Assembly: GCA_016716745.1 (NCBI GenBank)
Contig: JADJVD010000001.1
Location: 62,001-126,000, forward strand
From: Hyphomicrobiales bacterium
GTDB taxonomy: Bacteria > Pseudomonadota > Alphaproteobacteria > Rhizobiales > Beijerinckiaceae
Length of the DNA: 64,000 nucleotides
Direction of reading: 5' to 3'
The stretch's first letter is position 1. Every line of letters begins with the position of its first letter. A program made the translations under genes and the position numbers. A model generated the notes under the pieces. The model had not been told where the DNA came from and made no database searches. It saw only the letters and a program-made list of their open reading frames with translations. Positions 54,035 through 62,684 of this stretch are shown piece after piece.

Positions 54035-54823
54035 TCACCAGGCCGTCCAACCGCCGTCGACCGGCAGCGTCGCGCCGGTCATGTAGCTGGAGGCCGGCGA
54101 CAGCAGGAAGGCGACGACGCCGGCGCATTCGGCCGGCGCGCCGATGCGCCCGAGCGGGGCGCGGGCGGCGAGGCGGGCGACGAAGGCGGGGGCGCCGGCC
54201 TGCGCGTCCGCATTCGGGAACGGGCCGGGGCAGACCGCGTTTACGCGGATCCCGTCCGGCCCGTACTCGCAGGCGGCGTAACGGGTGAGCTGCAACAGCG
54301 CCGCCTTCGACGCGCCGTAGAAGGGCGGGTTGCGCCCGGCCTCCGTGTCGTAGACGCGCGGATCGGGGCTGACCAACCCGTACATGGACGAGATGTTGAC
54401 CACGCTCGCGCCGCCGCGCTCGGCCACGGCGCGCTTCAGCGCGGGGGCGGCGAGACGGATCGTGTCGGCGATCGCCGCGACGAAGAGCGCGTAGCTCTCC
54501 ATGAAGTCCTTGCCGGTGGACAGGCGCAGCGACCCGGTGCGGCCGACGCCGGCGTTGTTGACCAGACCGTCGAGCGCGCCGACGCGATCCATCAGGGCGG
54601 CGACGGCGTCGGCGTCGCGAATGTCGAGCGCCGTCGCAAGCATTTCGCCCGGCAGGCCGGCGAGATCGGCGGCGAGCCGGTCGAGTTTGCCGGCGTCGCG
54701 GCCGACGGCGTAGACGGTCGCCCCGGCCTCGACCAGCAGCCGCGTCATCGCCGCGCCGAGCCAGCCGGCGGCGCCGGTGACGACAATGCGCCGGTCCTGC
54801 AGCGCGAACATCGGATGGCTCAC
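54035..54823 (-). CDS. Short-chain dehydrogenase/reductase
   Basis: A 262-residue SDR with the cofactor motif VTGAAGWLGAAM, NNAG in DGLVNNAGVGRTG and the catalytic Ser and Tyr-X3-Lys in VNISSMYGLVSP and FYGASKAALLQL. The loop PGPFPNADAQ after strand six is normal. The GTG at 54823 overlaps the stop of the aldo/keto reductase gene (GTGA) and is seven bases from GGAGG, so I prefer it to the ATG at 54811. Last gene of the glycan operon; a role in making a nucleotide-sugar or sugar-acid precursor is inferred from position only. Confidence 0.88.
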   Translation of the reverse strand: MSHPMFALQDRRIVVTGAAGWLGAAMTRLLVEAGATVYAVGRDAGKLDRLAADLAGLPGEMLATALDIRDADAVAALMDRVGALDGLVNNAGVGRTGSLRLSTGKDFMESYALFVAAIADTIRLAAPALKRAVAERGGASVVNISSMYGLVSPDPRVYDTEAGRNPPFYGASKAALLQLTRYAACEYGPDGIRVNAVCPGPFPNADAQAGAPAFVARLAARAPLGRIGAPAECAGVVAFLLSPASSYMTGATLPVDGGWTAW

Positions 54824-55788
54824 GCCGACACCTCCGTGTCGAGCCGCCAGAGATTGGGATTGAGCACGGCGTCGGCGAGGCGCGGCCGGCGGGCGCGCAC
54901 CGCGGCGACTTCGCCGGCCGACAGGGGCGGCGCGCCGAACAGCTCCAGATTCTGGTCGAGCTGCGCGCAGTCGACGACGCCGATCACCACGCCGTCGATC
55001 CAGCCGAGGCTGCGCACATAGGCGATCGACAGATCGAGCAGCGAGCGCCGGCCGGAGGCGGCCGCCAGCGCGCCAAGCGCCTCGGCGACGGCGGGGCCGG
55101 CGGGGCCGGCGACCCGACGCCAGGGACGAGGATCGGGCGCGGCGAGCAGGCCTTGCAGCAGCACGCTGCGGACATGGATCACCACGTCCGGGCGCGCCTC
55201 CAGCGCATCCTGCACGAGTTCTTCCTCCCAGCGGTGGTCGAGGAGGTTCATCGGGCACTGGATGTGGGTCACATCCCGGCAGGCGAGCGCCGACAGCAGT
55301 TCGGAGGGCGTCGACAGCGACACGCCGAGGCGGCCGATCCGCCCCTCGTCGCGCTGGCGCAGCAACAGACGCCAGATCGCCCCGCCCCAGCGATGCAGAT
55401 GCTCCGGGCGATGGAGCTGGACGACCGGCAGCGCGTCGAGCCGCAGGGCGCGGCGCGACTCGTCGAGCGAGCCGGCGGCGGCGGCGCAGGCCGCCTCGAC
55501 GGACGCATCGGCGGCCAGAGCGGCGAGCGGATCGAGCTTGGTGACGGCCTGAACGCGGCCCGAGCCCTGAAAGGCCTCGCCGATCAGCGCCTCGGCGTCG
55601 CCATAGGCGCGGGCGGTGTCGAAACAGGTCACGCCGCGCGCGGCCGCCCGCCGCAGCACCTCGAGCGCATGCGGGCGATCCGGCCGACCCGCGGGGTTGG
55701 TCACGCCGTAATCGAGGCCGATCTGCACCGTCCCCAGAACGAAGTCAGGCGTCCTCGCCATCACGTCCGCGACCTGAACCTTGCTCAT
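54820..55788 (-). CDS. Aldo/keto reductase (surface-glycan cluster type)
   Basis: A 322-residue AKR-fold protein opening with VLGTVQIGLDYGVTNPAGRP. Asp and Tyr of the tetrad lie in CFDTARAYGDAEALIGEAF, Lys in AVTKLDPLAAL and His in VVQLHRPEHLHRWG. Close relatives are often found in flagellin-glycosylation, O-antigen and capsule loci, where the reaction is mostly unknown. It overlaps both neighbours by four bases (the 1351-residue protein upstream and the SDR downstream). Confidence 0.85.
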   Translation of the reverse strand: MSKVQVADVMARTPDFVLGTVQIGLDYGVTNPAGRPDRPHALEVLRRAAARGVTCFDTARAYGDAEALIGEAFQGSGRVQAVTKLDPLAALAADASVEAACAAAAGSLDESRRALRLDALPVVQLHRPEHLHRWGGAIWRLLLRQRDEGRIGRLGVSLSTPSELLSALACRDVTHIQCPMNLLDHRWEEELVQDALEARPDVVIHVRSVLLQGLLAAPDPRPWRRVAGPAGPAVAEALGALAAASGRRSLLDLSIAYVRSLGWIDGVVIGVVDCAQLDQNLELFGAPPLSAGEVAAVRARRPRLADAVLNPNLWRLDTEVSA

Positions 55789-58700
55789 GCTGCCCGGCCC
55801 GACGCCAGCCGGGACACGCGATCGCGCAGCGCGTCGACGATCGCCTCGCGGCTGCCATAGTCCAACAGGGTATGATGGACAATGCCTTTTTGCCAGCAAT
55901 CGGCCTTTGTGACGGGATCGGCCCGCCACGCCTCGCCGCCGCCCGGCCACACGGTAAATGACCAGATCGGCCAAGCTCCTACCGCAGCCGCGAGATCGCG
56001 CTGGGTGACGCCGGGCATGACCAGCGCGTCGAGCCCCTTCAGCGCCCAGCCCTGACCGACGAAGTCGTTCAGCATGTCGACGCCCTCGATATGCTTCAGG
56101 CGCACGCCGGTGCGTTGGGCGATGGCCTCGTTCTCCTCCTCGAAGGAGACCGGATGCAGATCGACGAAGGTCACGCCGGGAACGGCGAGGACGGGGGCCA
56201 TCTCGATCGCCGTCAGCATGTCGCGCGGCCGGCGCGTGGCGCTGTAGTAGCTGTTGCGCCAGACGATGCCGACCTTCAGGCCGGGGCCGAGCGCGGACAG
56301 GCTCGCCTCCGCCGCCCCCCTGCCCTCGGGCGGCAGGTCGAGCGCCCCGAGGCCGGGCGCGAAGAACGACGTCTCGATTCCGGCGAAATGGAAGATGCGG
56401 ATGCAGTCCTCCGGCCAGACGAGAAAATCGTAGTCCCGCTCGGCGCCGGCGGGGACATAGGCGTTGAGGCGGCGCAGCAGCTCCACCGAGCCGGGCGTCG
56501 CGCTGTTGGAGAGCCCCGGCGCCACCGGGCCCGGCGTGCGGTTGAAGCGCCGGCCGGCCCAGGGATTGGCGATGAAGCGCACGCCCGGATAGTTGAACTC
56601 GAAGATCCGGCGCACCCGCTCGTCGCCGACGACGGCGACCTCGCCGGCCTGCCGCAGCAATTCGCGGAACAGGCCGCTGTACCAGCGCAGCTCGTCGCCC
56701 GGCCCGCCGCGATTCATGAACAGCACGCGTTTGCCGGCCAGACTCTCGCCGTTCCACGCGCGCAGGCGGCGCGGCGTCACCGCGTGCAGGCTGGCGCGCA
56801 TCAGATCCTCGCCCCGGCGCATGTTCGGAGCGTCGCGCAGAATGCCGGCGGTGGTGACGATCGACCAGGCGGCGCGCAGATGCGGATCCTCGCCCGCCTC
56901 GGCGCGCAGATCGGCGGCGCGGCCGTAGCGCTCGAGCGCCAGAGCGTGGCGGCCGGCGTCCTCGGCGATCTTGCCGAGCGTGTCGTACACCGCGGCCCGA
57001 CGCGGCCGCATGCGGCGGACGATCCCCGCCAACGCCTCGGCGTCGTCGTGCCGCTCCTCGCCGAGCCGGGCGAGCGCGGCGACCGTGTAGGCGTCGGCGG
57101 ACGCCGGATCGAGAGCTGCGGCGACCTCCGCGTGGCGCAGCGCCCAGCCGAAATCGGCCGCGTCGAGCGCGTTGCGGGCGGCGACGAGCTGGAACGCCGC
57201 GTTCGTCGGCTCGCGCCGCAGAGCGCCGAGCGCCGGCTCGCGCCAGCCCTGCCCCTGACCGGCGGCGCGGGCCAGATTGACGAGGCGCATCACCGAGGCG
57301 GGCGCGTCGTCGCCGGCGGCGGCGGCGGCGGCGAGCAGATCGGCGACGCCCTCCCGGTCGGAGGCGAGGCGCGCGGCCGCCAGCGCGAATTCGGCGAGCT
57401 GCGGCGAAGCCGGCCGGCGCTCGAAGGCGCGGCGAGCCCAGTCGTAAGCCTCGCCGATGCGGCCGCGCTCGGCCCACAACGCCGACAGCCAGGCGCATTC
57501 GCGCCCCGCCAGCCCCGCGACCCGCTCCAGCGCCTCGAGGCGCAGAATCTCGGCCTCGCTCCCGCCCAGCCGCTCGACCGCGCCGGCCCACTGGTTGACG
57601 AGCGAGGGGCGCTCCCCGTCCTCGCGCAAGCGCAGCTCGAGCGCAGCGCGCAGTTCGCCGTCGCGGCCGAGCGCCTCGAGCGCCGCGCATTTGCGCGTCA
57701 GCAGCGCCGCCGAGGCGGGCGCGCCGGCGAGCGCCGCCTCGACCGCCTCCAGAACCCGTTCCTGCGCGCCATGGCCGGCGAAGGCGTCGGCCGCCGCCAC
57801 GGCCGCGCGCGTGCGCGCCCGCTGGGCCGGGGACAGGCGCGCCAGCGCCGCCTCGGAGGCCGCGAAAGCGCCGCGCTGATTGGCCTGCTCGGCGAAGGCG
57901 CACAGAAGCACTTCGGCGCGGGCGCGGGGGGCGGCGAGGCCGCGCTCCAGCGCCTCGTGCGCCTCGTCCATCCGGTCGGCGGCGAGCAGCAGCCGCATGC
58001 GCGCCTGCGCCTCCAGATCGCCCGCCTCGGCCGGCAAAGGCGTGCGAACCGCCTCCACGACCGCGGCGTCGAACGTTCCGGCGCGCAGGAGCAAGCCGGC
58101 GCACCGGTCGAAAGCGCGCTGCGAGGCCGCATAGGGCCACAGCGCCGCGGCCGCCGCCTCCCGGTCGCCGGCGAGGGCGAGAAACTGCGCCCGCAGAAGA
58201 GCGGCTGCCTCCGAGGCGACGGGGCCCGCGGCGTCGGCGGCGCGGCGCAGCGTCTCGGCGGCCGGCGAGGCGGGACCGTCGGCGGCGGCCGCGAGCGCGG
58301 CCTCGTAGAGTTCGGCGGCCTCCGAATCGGCGACGCGCCGCGTCGGCGCAGGCGGCTTCAGACGGCGGCGCGTCTCGTCGGCGAGCGAGGCGCGCAGGCG
58401 CGCGGCCGCCTCGATCTGGCCGACCTCGGTCGCCCGGTCGATCAGGATCTGCGCGGCGGCGACGTTGCGCCACAGGCCGATGGCGACGAAGCGCGCGACG
58501 CCCTCGCGCGCCAGCCCCTCGGTTCCCCCGACCGCCTCCAGCACCCGCCGCATCGCGTCGATCGCCGTCCCCTCGGCGACCGCATTGGCGGCCGCCAGCG
58601 CCGTCGCCCGCAGGTCGCCGGCGTCGCGGAACAGGCGCTCGAACTGCGGCAGCGCGTCCTGCACGACGCGGGAGCGCACGCCGCGCGACTTCGCCATCGT

Positions 58701-59840
58701 CTCGAGGGCGAGGGCGAGATCGTCCGCATAGGCGGCGCGCGCCTCGGCGGTCGGGCGCGCCTCGGCGACGCGGCTTTTCGCGAACAGGCCGGGCGGCGCG
58801 GCCTCGAGCTTGTAGAGAAGCCGGAAGAACGCCGCCTCGCCCTCGTCGGCGCAGGCGACGTCGATCCAGCGGAAGGCGAGCGGCGAGGGTTCGGCGCGGC
58901 CATTGTCGACGCAGCGCGCGCGGGCGGCCGACGCCTTCACCGACGCCAGATCCGCCCAGCCCGCGACCGGGCGCCCGATCAGATCGACCGTCGCGGCGAC
59001 GGCGCCGCCGGGCGCGCCGGCGGCGACGAGGCGCGCCGTCAGCGGGTCGAGCGCGACCACGCGGTCGGCGATGCGGCTGGCGACGGCGAGGTCGACCGGC
59101 GGGCAGATGGCGACGCCCCGCTCGGCGACGAGATCGACCGCCGCGCCGCGCTCCAGCGCCAGCGGATTGGGCAGGAAGGCCGCGCGCTCGGCCGGAACGC
59201 CCGCGCGGCGCAGCGCCGCGCCCACCGCGGCGGCGGTGGCGGCGGCGTCCTCCGGCCCGTCGATCGCGGGGCCGACGATCAGCGCCTCGACATGCGGCGG
59301 CAGGCCCTGCGCGCCGGCCGGGCGGGCGTAGGGAACCTCGACGACGGCGGCGGCGGTCAGCCGCGCGTCCTCGTCCTCGACGGCGAGCGGCGCGCCGCCG
59401 GCCCAGGCCGCCGGATCGAGCGGGTGGAGCCAAATCTCATCCTCATGCGCGGGGCGCTTGCCGCCGCGCCCCTCAAGCGCGCCGATCAGCGCCAGCGGCG
59501 ACCGGGTGGCGAGGAAGGTGCGCCCCTCGATCGGCGCGGCCGATTCGGGCGCCGCGCGCAGCGCCGACCGGTCGACGACGACGCAGACCGCGCCCTCGGC
59601 GGCGCGCATCAGCGCCAGCGTCTCGGCCGTCAGCGCGCCGTCGGGCCCGCGCACCACGAAGGCGAGCTGGTAGTCGGGAAACTTGCGCAGGAACGCGTCG
59701 CGACGCCCCGTCGCGCCGATGACGAAGAGGAACGGGCGCGCATCGTCCGGCCGCTTGCCGGGGATCGAGAAATGGCGATGGGCGTGCGCGGCGGCCCGCA
59801 GCCGGGCGGAATCCTCGCCGCTCGAGATGGAAAACGACAT
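55785..59840 (-). CDS. Very large TPR protein with a C-terminal glycosyltransferase-like domain
   Basis: A 1351-residue protein. Residues about 1-330 are of unknown type. Residues about 400-1000 are rich in Ala and Leu and read as degenerate TPR-like helical repeats (for example FGWALRHAEVAAALDPASAD). From about residue 1039 a domain begins VLFMNRGGPGDELRWYSGLF and continues LKVGIVWRNSYYSATRRPRD, VTFVDLHPVSFEEENEAIA and ALDALVMPGV-type segments. This resembles the GT9/heptosyltransferase-like end of TPR glycosyltransferases in capsule and O-antigen loci. No signal peptide is visible. It overlaps the aldo/keto reductase gene by four bases; the next gene upstream is 115 bases away. The domain call is by pattern only. 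Confidence 0.7.
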   Translation of the reverse strand: MSFSISSGEDSARLRAAAHAHRHFSIPGKRPDDARPFLFVIGATGRRDAFLRKFPDYQLAFVVRGPDGALTAETLALMRAAEGAVCVVVDRSALRAAPESAAPIEGRTFLATRSPLALIGALEGRGGKRPAHEDEIWLHPLDPAAWAGGAPLAVEDEDARLTAAAVVEVPYARPAGAQGLPPHVEALIVGPAIDGPEDAAATAAAVGAALRRAGVPAERAAFLPNPLALERGAAVDLVAERGVAICPPVDLAVASRIADRVVALDPLTARLVAAGAPGGAVAATVDLIGRPVAGWADLASVKASAARARCVDNGRAEPSPLAFRWIDVACADEGEAAFFRLLYKLEAAPPGLFAKSRVAEARPTAEARAAYADDLALALETMAKSRGVRSRVVQDALPQFERLFRDAGDLRATALAAANAVAEGTAIDAMRRVLEAVGGTEGLAREGVARFVAIGLWRNVAAAQILIDRATEVGQIEAAARLRASLADETRRRLKPPAPTRRVADSEAAELYEAALAAAADGPASPAAETLRRAADAAGPVASEAAALLRAQFLALAGDREAAAAALWPYAASQRAFDRCAGLLLRAGTFDAAVVEAVRTPLPAEAGDLEAQARMRLLLAADRMDEAHEALERGLAAPRARAEVLLCAFAEQANQRGAFAASEAALARLSPAQRARTRAAVAAADAFAGHGAQERVLEAVEAALAGAPASAALLTRKCAALEALGRDGELRAALELRLREDGERPSLVNQWAGAVERLGGSEAEILRLEALERVAGLAGRECAWLSALWAERGRIGEAYDWARRAFERRPASPQLAEFALAAARLASDREGVADLLAAAAAAGDDAPASVMRLVNLARAAGQGQGWREPALGALRREPTNAAFQLVAARNALDAADFGWALRHAEVAAALDPASADAYTVAALARLGEERHDDAEALAGIVRRMRPRRAAVYDTLGKIAEDAGRHALALERYGRAADLRAEAGEDPHLRAAWSIVTTAGILRDAPNMRRGEDLMRASLHAVTPRRLRAWNGESLAGKRVLFMNRGGPGDELRWYSGLFRELLRQAGEVAVVGDERVRRIFEFNYPGVRFIANPWAGRRFNRTPGPVAPGLSNSATPGSVELLRRLNAYVPAGAERDYDFLVWPEDCIRIFHFAGIETSFFAPGLGALDLPPEGRGAAEASLSALGPGLKVGIVWRNSYYSATRRPRDMLTAIEMAPVLAVPGVTFVDLHPVSFEEENEAIAQRTGVRLKHIEGVDMLNDFVGQGWALKGLDALVMPGVTQRDLAAAVGAWPIWSFTVWPGGGEAWRADPVTKADCWQKGIVHHTLLDYGSREAIVDALRDRVSRLASGRAA

Positions 59841-59955
59841 TCCTGAAACTGGCGTTGGGGCGAAAAAAGCGCAGGTTTGCGGGCGGCCGGACTTTAGGGC
59901 GCGACCCGGGAAAGCGCGAGCGGAAAATCGCGCCCGCGCGAGGCGCGGGGTTCGC

Positions 59956-60735
59956 TCAACGCTCCTTGCGCCAGTAGGAGCACGGCTTGTCGACCCGCAC
60001 CATCGGCTCGACGACGCCGCGCGCGGCGCGGAAGTCGTCGACCGCCTTGCGGCAATAGGTCCAGGCGTCCTCGCCGTAATCGTCGACGATGACGTAACCG
60101 CCGACCGAGAGCCGGTCGTACAGGTTGGTCAACGCGTCCATCGTCGATTCATAGTAGTCGCCGTCGAGCCGCATGATCGCCAGCCGCTCGATCGGCGCGG
60201 CCGGAAGCGTGTCCTTGAACCAGCCCTTCAGGAAGCGCACCCGCTCGTCGAGCATGCCGAAGGCCGCGAAGTTCGCCCGCACCTCCTCGAGGCCGACGGC
60301 GAGATGATTGTAGAACTTCGTCATCGCCGCGCTCCTGAAGCTCTCGGCCTCGCGCGGATATTTCTCGGGGTCGGGTTCGGGCAGGCCCTCGAACGAATCG
60401 GCGACCCAGACCCGGCGGTCGCGGCAGCCGTAGACCTCGAGCGCGGCGCGCATGAAGATGGTGGCGCCGCCGCGCCAGACGCCGGTCTCGATCAGATCGC
60501 CCGGCACGTCGTCGGCGACGACGGCGCGGATCGCGGCCTGCAATTGATCGAAGCGGGCGAGCGGCAGCATCGAGATCGCGCCGCCCTGCTGGTAGTGCTT
60601 GATGTGCTGGCCGACGAAGCGATGCAGATTGTCCTGATCGGCGTCCGGTTCGGCGGCGAACAGCGTCCGCGTGAGGACGCGCTTCAGGAGATCCAGATAG
60701 AGATCATCCGACTCGCGGAGGGGGGACGGCGGCAT
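59956..60735 (-). CDS. TylF/MycF-type O-methyltransferase family protein
   Basis: A 259-residue SAM-dependent methyltransferase of the macrocin O-methyltransferase (TylF) family. The SAM site lies in LIETGVWRGGATIFMRAAL and WVADSFEGLPEPD. The metal and catalytic region is in MRLDGDYYESTMDALTNLY and IVDDYGEDAWTYCRKAVDDF. TylF and MycF methylate a sugar hydroxyl; homologs in surface polysaccharide loci probably methylate a glycan. The start at 60735 gives MPPSPLRESDDLYLDLLKR. The TPR/acyltransferase-like gene ends 38 bases upstream. Confidence 0.88.
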   Translation of the reverse strand: MPPSPLRESDDLYLDLLKRVLTRTLFAAEPDADQDNLHRFVGQHIKHYQQGGAISMLPLARFDQLQAAIRAVVADDVPGDLIETGVWRGGATIFMRAALEVYGCRDRRVWVADSFEGLPEPDPEKYPREAESFRSAAMTKFYNHLAVGLEEVRANFAAFGMLDERVRFLKGWFKDTLPAAPIERLAIMRLDGDYYESTMDALTNLYDRLSVGGYVIVDDYGEDAWTYCRKAVDDFRAARGVVEPMVRVDKPCSYWRKER

Positions 60736-60773
60736 GCGGGCGCTCCTGCGCTTGCGCGGCGCGGCGGGCTCGA

Positions 60774-62684
60774 TCAGCCGGGCGCGTCGCCGTGAAGGCG
60801 GTTGTAGATCGGCGATATCATGTTTTCGGGGCCGTTGTCGTAGTCCGCCGCGAGCCGCGGCCAGAAGAAATCGAACCAGCGGTCGGTCCAGCCGTGCAGC
60901 GTCTCGCCGGGCCGCAAGCTCGGGCCGGGCTCGAGCGCGACGGCGATCTTCGGCCCCTCGAACATGCAGGCGAAATAGAAGGCGGGCGCCCTGGCCGCGT
61001 AGGCCAACGTCGGCGGCCCGAGCATCAACGTCACCTCGGCGCCGCGTTGGCGGAACACGCGCCCGCGCCCGCCGACCAGCCCGTCGCCGGCGACGAAGAC
61101 GTGCCCCCCCTGCCGGCCGGCGAATGTCGCCAGACGCGCCAGCGCGGTGTGGTTGTCCTTGCCGCAGACGTCGTGCACGCAGCCGTCGAACGCCATCAGG
61201 ACCTCGTCGGTCAGTCCGACGATGCGATGCTTGAGGCCGCTCCCGGCCAGAAGGGCGAGGCCGAGATGGCCGACGCCGACATGGCCGCTGACCAGAATCG
61301 CGCCGCGCCCCTCGGCTCCGTCCCGCCTCGCAACGCGCCAGTCGACGGGCGTCGCGAAGGCGGCGATCTCGGCCAGCGCCTCGCGCCGGAAATACGCCCA
61401 GGCGTTGACGAGATCGACGACCTTGCGGCCCCAGACGTGGCGCAGCCGCGTCTCCCAGCCGCCGCGCTCGGGAAGCAGACCGTCCTCGAGACGGCGGCGC
61501 GAGGCCTGCTGCGGGACGAGCTGCGTCTCGATCGCCAGCAGGCCGTCGACGAAGGTCGGCGGCAGGGCGGCGCGGGCGGCGAGGCGCGCCTGCGCGAACA
61601 GCTCCAGCGCCTCCGCGTGTCGGCCCTGACGACGCACGGCGATGGCGAGCTGGCGGCTCGCCGGGAAATTGCCCGGCTCGCGCGCCAGAACGTGGCGGAA
61701 GGCGCGCTCGGCCGGCGCGCCCTGCGCGGCGCGCGCGTGCAGCATGCCGAGCGCGTGCGCCAGACCGATGTCGGCGGGCGCGGCCTCCAGCGCGGCCTCG
61801 AGCGCGGCGACGGCGCGGTCGCGCTCTCCGGCCGCGTCGAGCGCGCGCGACAGGCCGAGCGCGGCGGCGCGATGGCCGGGCTGGAGCGCCAGCGCCCGCT
61901 CGTACGCCGCGATCGCGGCCGGCGGATCGTCCCGCTCGCACAGCCGCGCAAGGGCGAGCCACAGATGCGGAGCGTCGGCGCGCAGCGCCAGCGCGGCGGC
62001 GAGTTCGGCGCGCAGCGCCCCGGATTCGCCGGCGGACTGCCGAAGCGCGATCAACTGCTCGACCGCCTTCGCATGCGCGGGATCGAGCCGGAGCGCCTGC
62101 GCCAGCGCGTCCTTCGCCCCGGTCTCGTCACCGTCGGCGGCGCGCACGGCGCCGAGCCTCGCCCACAGGCCGGCGTCTTCTGGGCGCAGGGCGACGGCCC
62201 GCGCGAAGACCGCCGCCGCCTCGGCGCGGCGTCCGGCGCGGTCGAGCAGATGGGCGTATTGCTGGATCGCGGGGAAAAAATCCGGCGCGTCGTCCGCCAG
62301 TTCGCCGAGACGTTCGAGCGCCTCGTCGAGACGCGCCAGCCGGGCCAGGGCGAGCGCGCGGCGCAACCGCAGGCCGGGGTCGGCGGGCAGCGCCTGCAGC
62401 AACGCGTCGAGGGCGGCGAGCGCGTCGGCGTCGCGCTTGTCCTGCTCGTAGAGCGCGAGCAGGCAACGCAGCGCGCCCACATGGCCCGGCTGCAATGCCA
62501 GCGCGCGGTCGAGCGCGGCCTCCGCCGCCCGCCCCTCGCCCAGCCGCTGCGCGACGCGGCCATAGCTGAACTGGACGATGGCGACCTCGGGATGGCGCTG
62601 CGCGAGAGGCGCGAGGATCGCCGCCGCCTCCGTCAGACGACCGGCGGCCTCGTGCGCGGCCGCCTCCTGCAACGCCGCCTTCAC
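60774..62684 (-). CDS. TPR repeat protein fused to an acyltransferase-like domain
   Basis: A 636-residue protein. Residues about 1-370 are TPR repeats (for example AAAYERALALQPGHRAAAL and FRHVLAREPGNFPASRQLAIA type units). The remaining 250 residues contain GAILVSGHVGVGHLGLALL, GGHVFVAGDGLVGGRGRVF and TLAYAARAPAFYFACMFEG. The spacing recalls LpxL/HtrB-type lysophospholipid acyltransferases, but the usual H-X4-D/E is H-X4-H here, so catalysis is doubtful. The GTG start at 62684 overlaps the stop of the FkbH-like gene (GTGA). It belongs to the glycan operon and may modify a lipid or glycan. The acyltransferase call is an inference. Confidence 0.68.
   Translation of the reverse strand: MKAALQEAAAHEAAGRLTEAAAILAPLAQRHPEVAIVQFSYGRVAQRLGEGRAAEAALDRALALQPGHVGALRCLLALYEQDKRDADALAALDALLQALPADPGLRLRRALALARLARLDEALERLGELADDAPDFFPAIQQYAHLLDRAGRRAEAAAVFARAVALRPEDAGLWARLGAVRAADGDETGAKDALAQALRLDPAHAKAVEQLIALRQSAGESGALRAELAAALALRADAPHLWLALARLCERDDPPAAIAAYERALALQPGHRAAALGLSRALDAAGERDRAVAALEAALEAAPADIGLAHALGMLHARAAQGAPAERAFRHVLAREPGNFPASRQLAIAVRRQGRHAEALELFAQARLAARAALPPTFVDGLLAIETQLVPQQASRRRLEDGLLPERGGWETRLRHVWGRKVVDLVNAWAYFRREALAEIAAFATPVDWRVARRDGAEGRGAILVSGHVGVGHLGLALLAGSGLKHRIVGLTDEVLMAFDGCVHDVCGKDNHTALARLATFAGRQGGHVFVAGDGLVGGRGRVFRQRGAEVTLMLGPPTLAYAARAPAFYFACMFEGPKIAVALEPGPSLRPGETLHGWTDRWFDFFWPRLAADYDNGPENMISPIYNRLHGDAPG

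Noticed and set aside
56091..59846. A 1251-residue open frame on the plus strand
   Set aside because: It is antisense to the TPR/glycosyltransferase-like gene and is Arg/Gly/Ala-rich without any recognisable motif.
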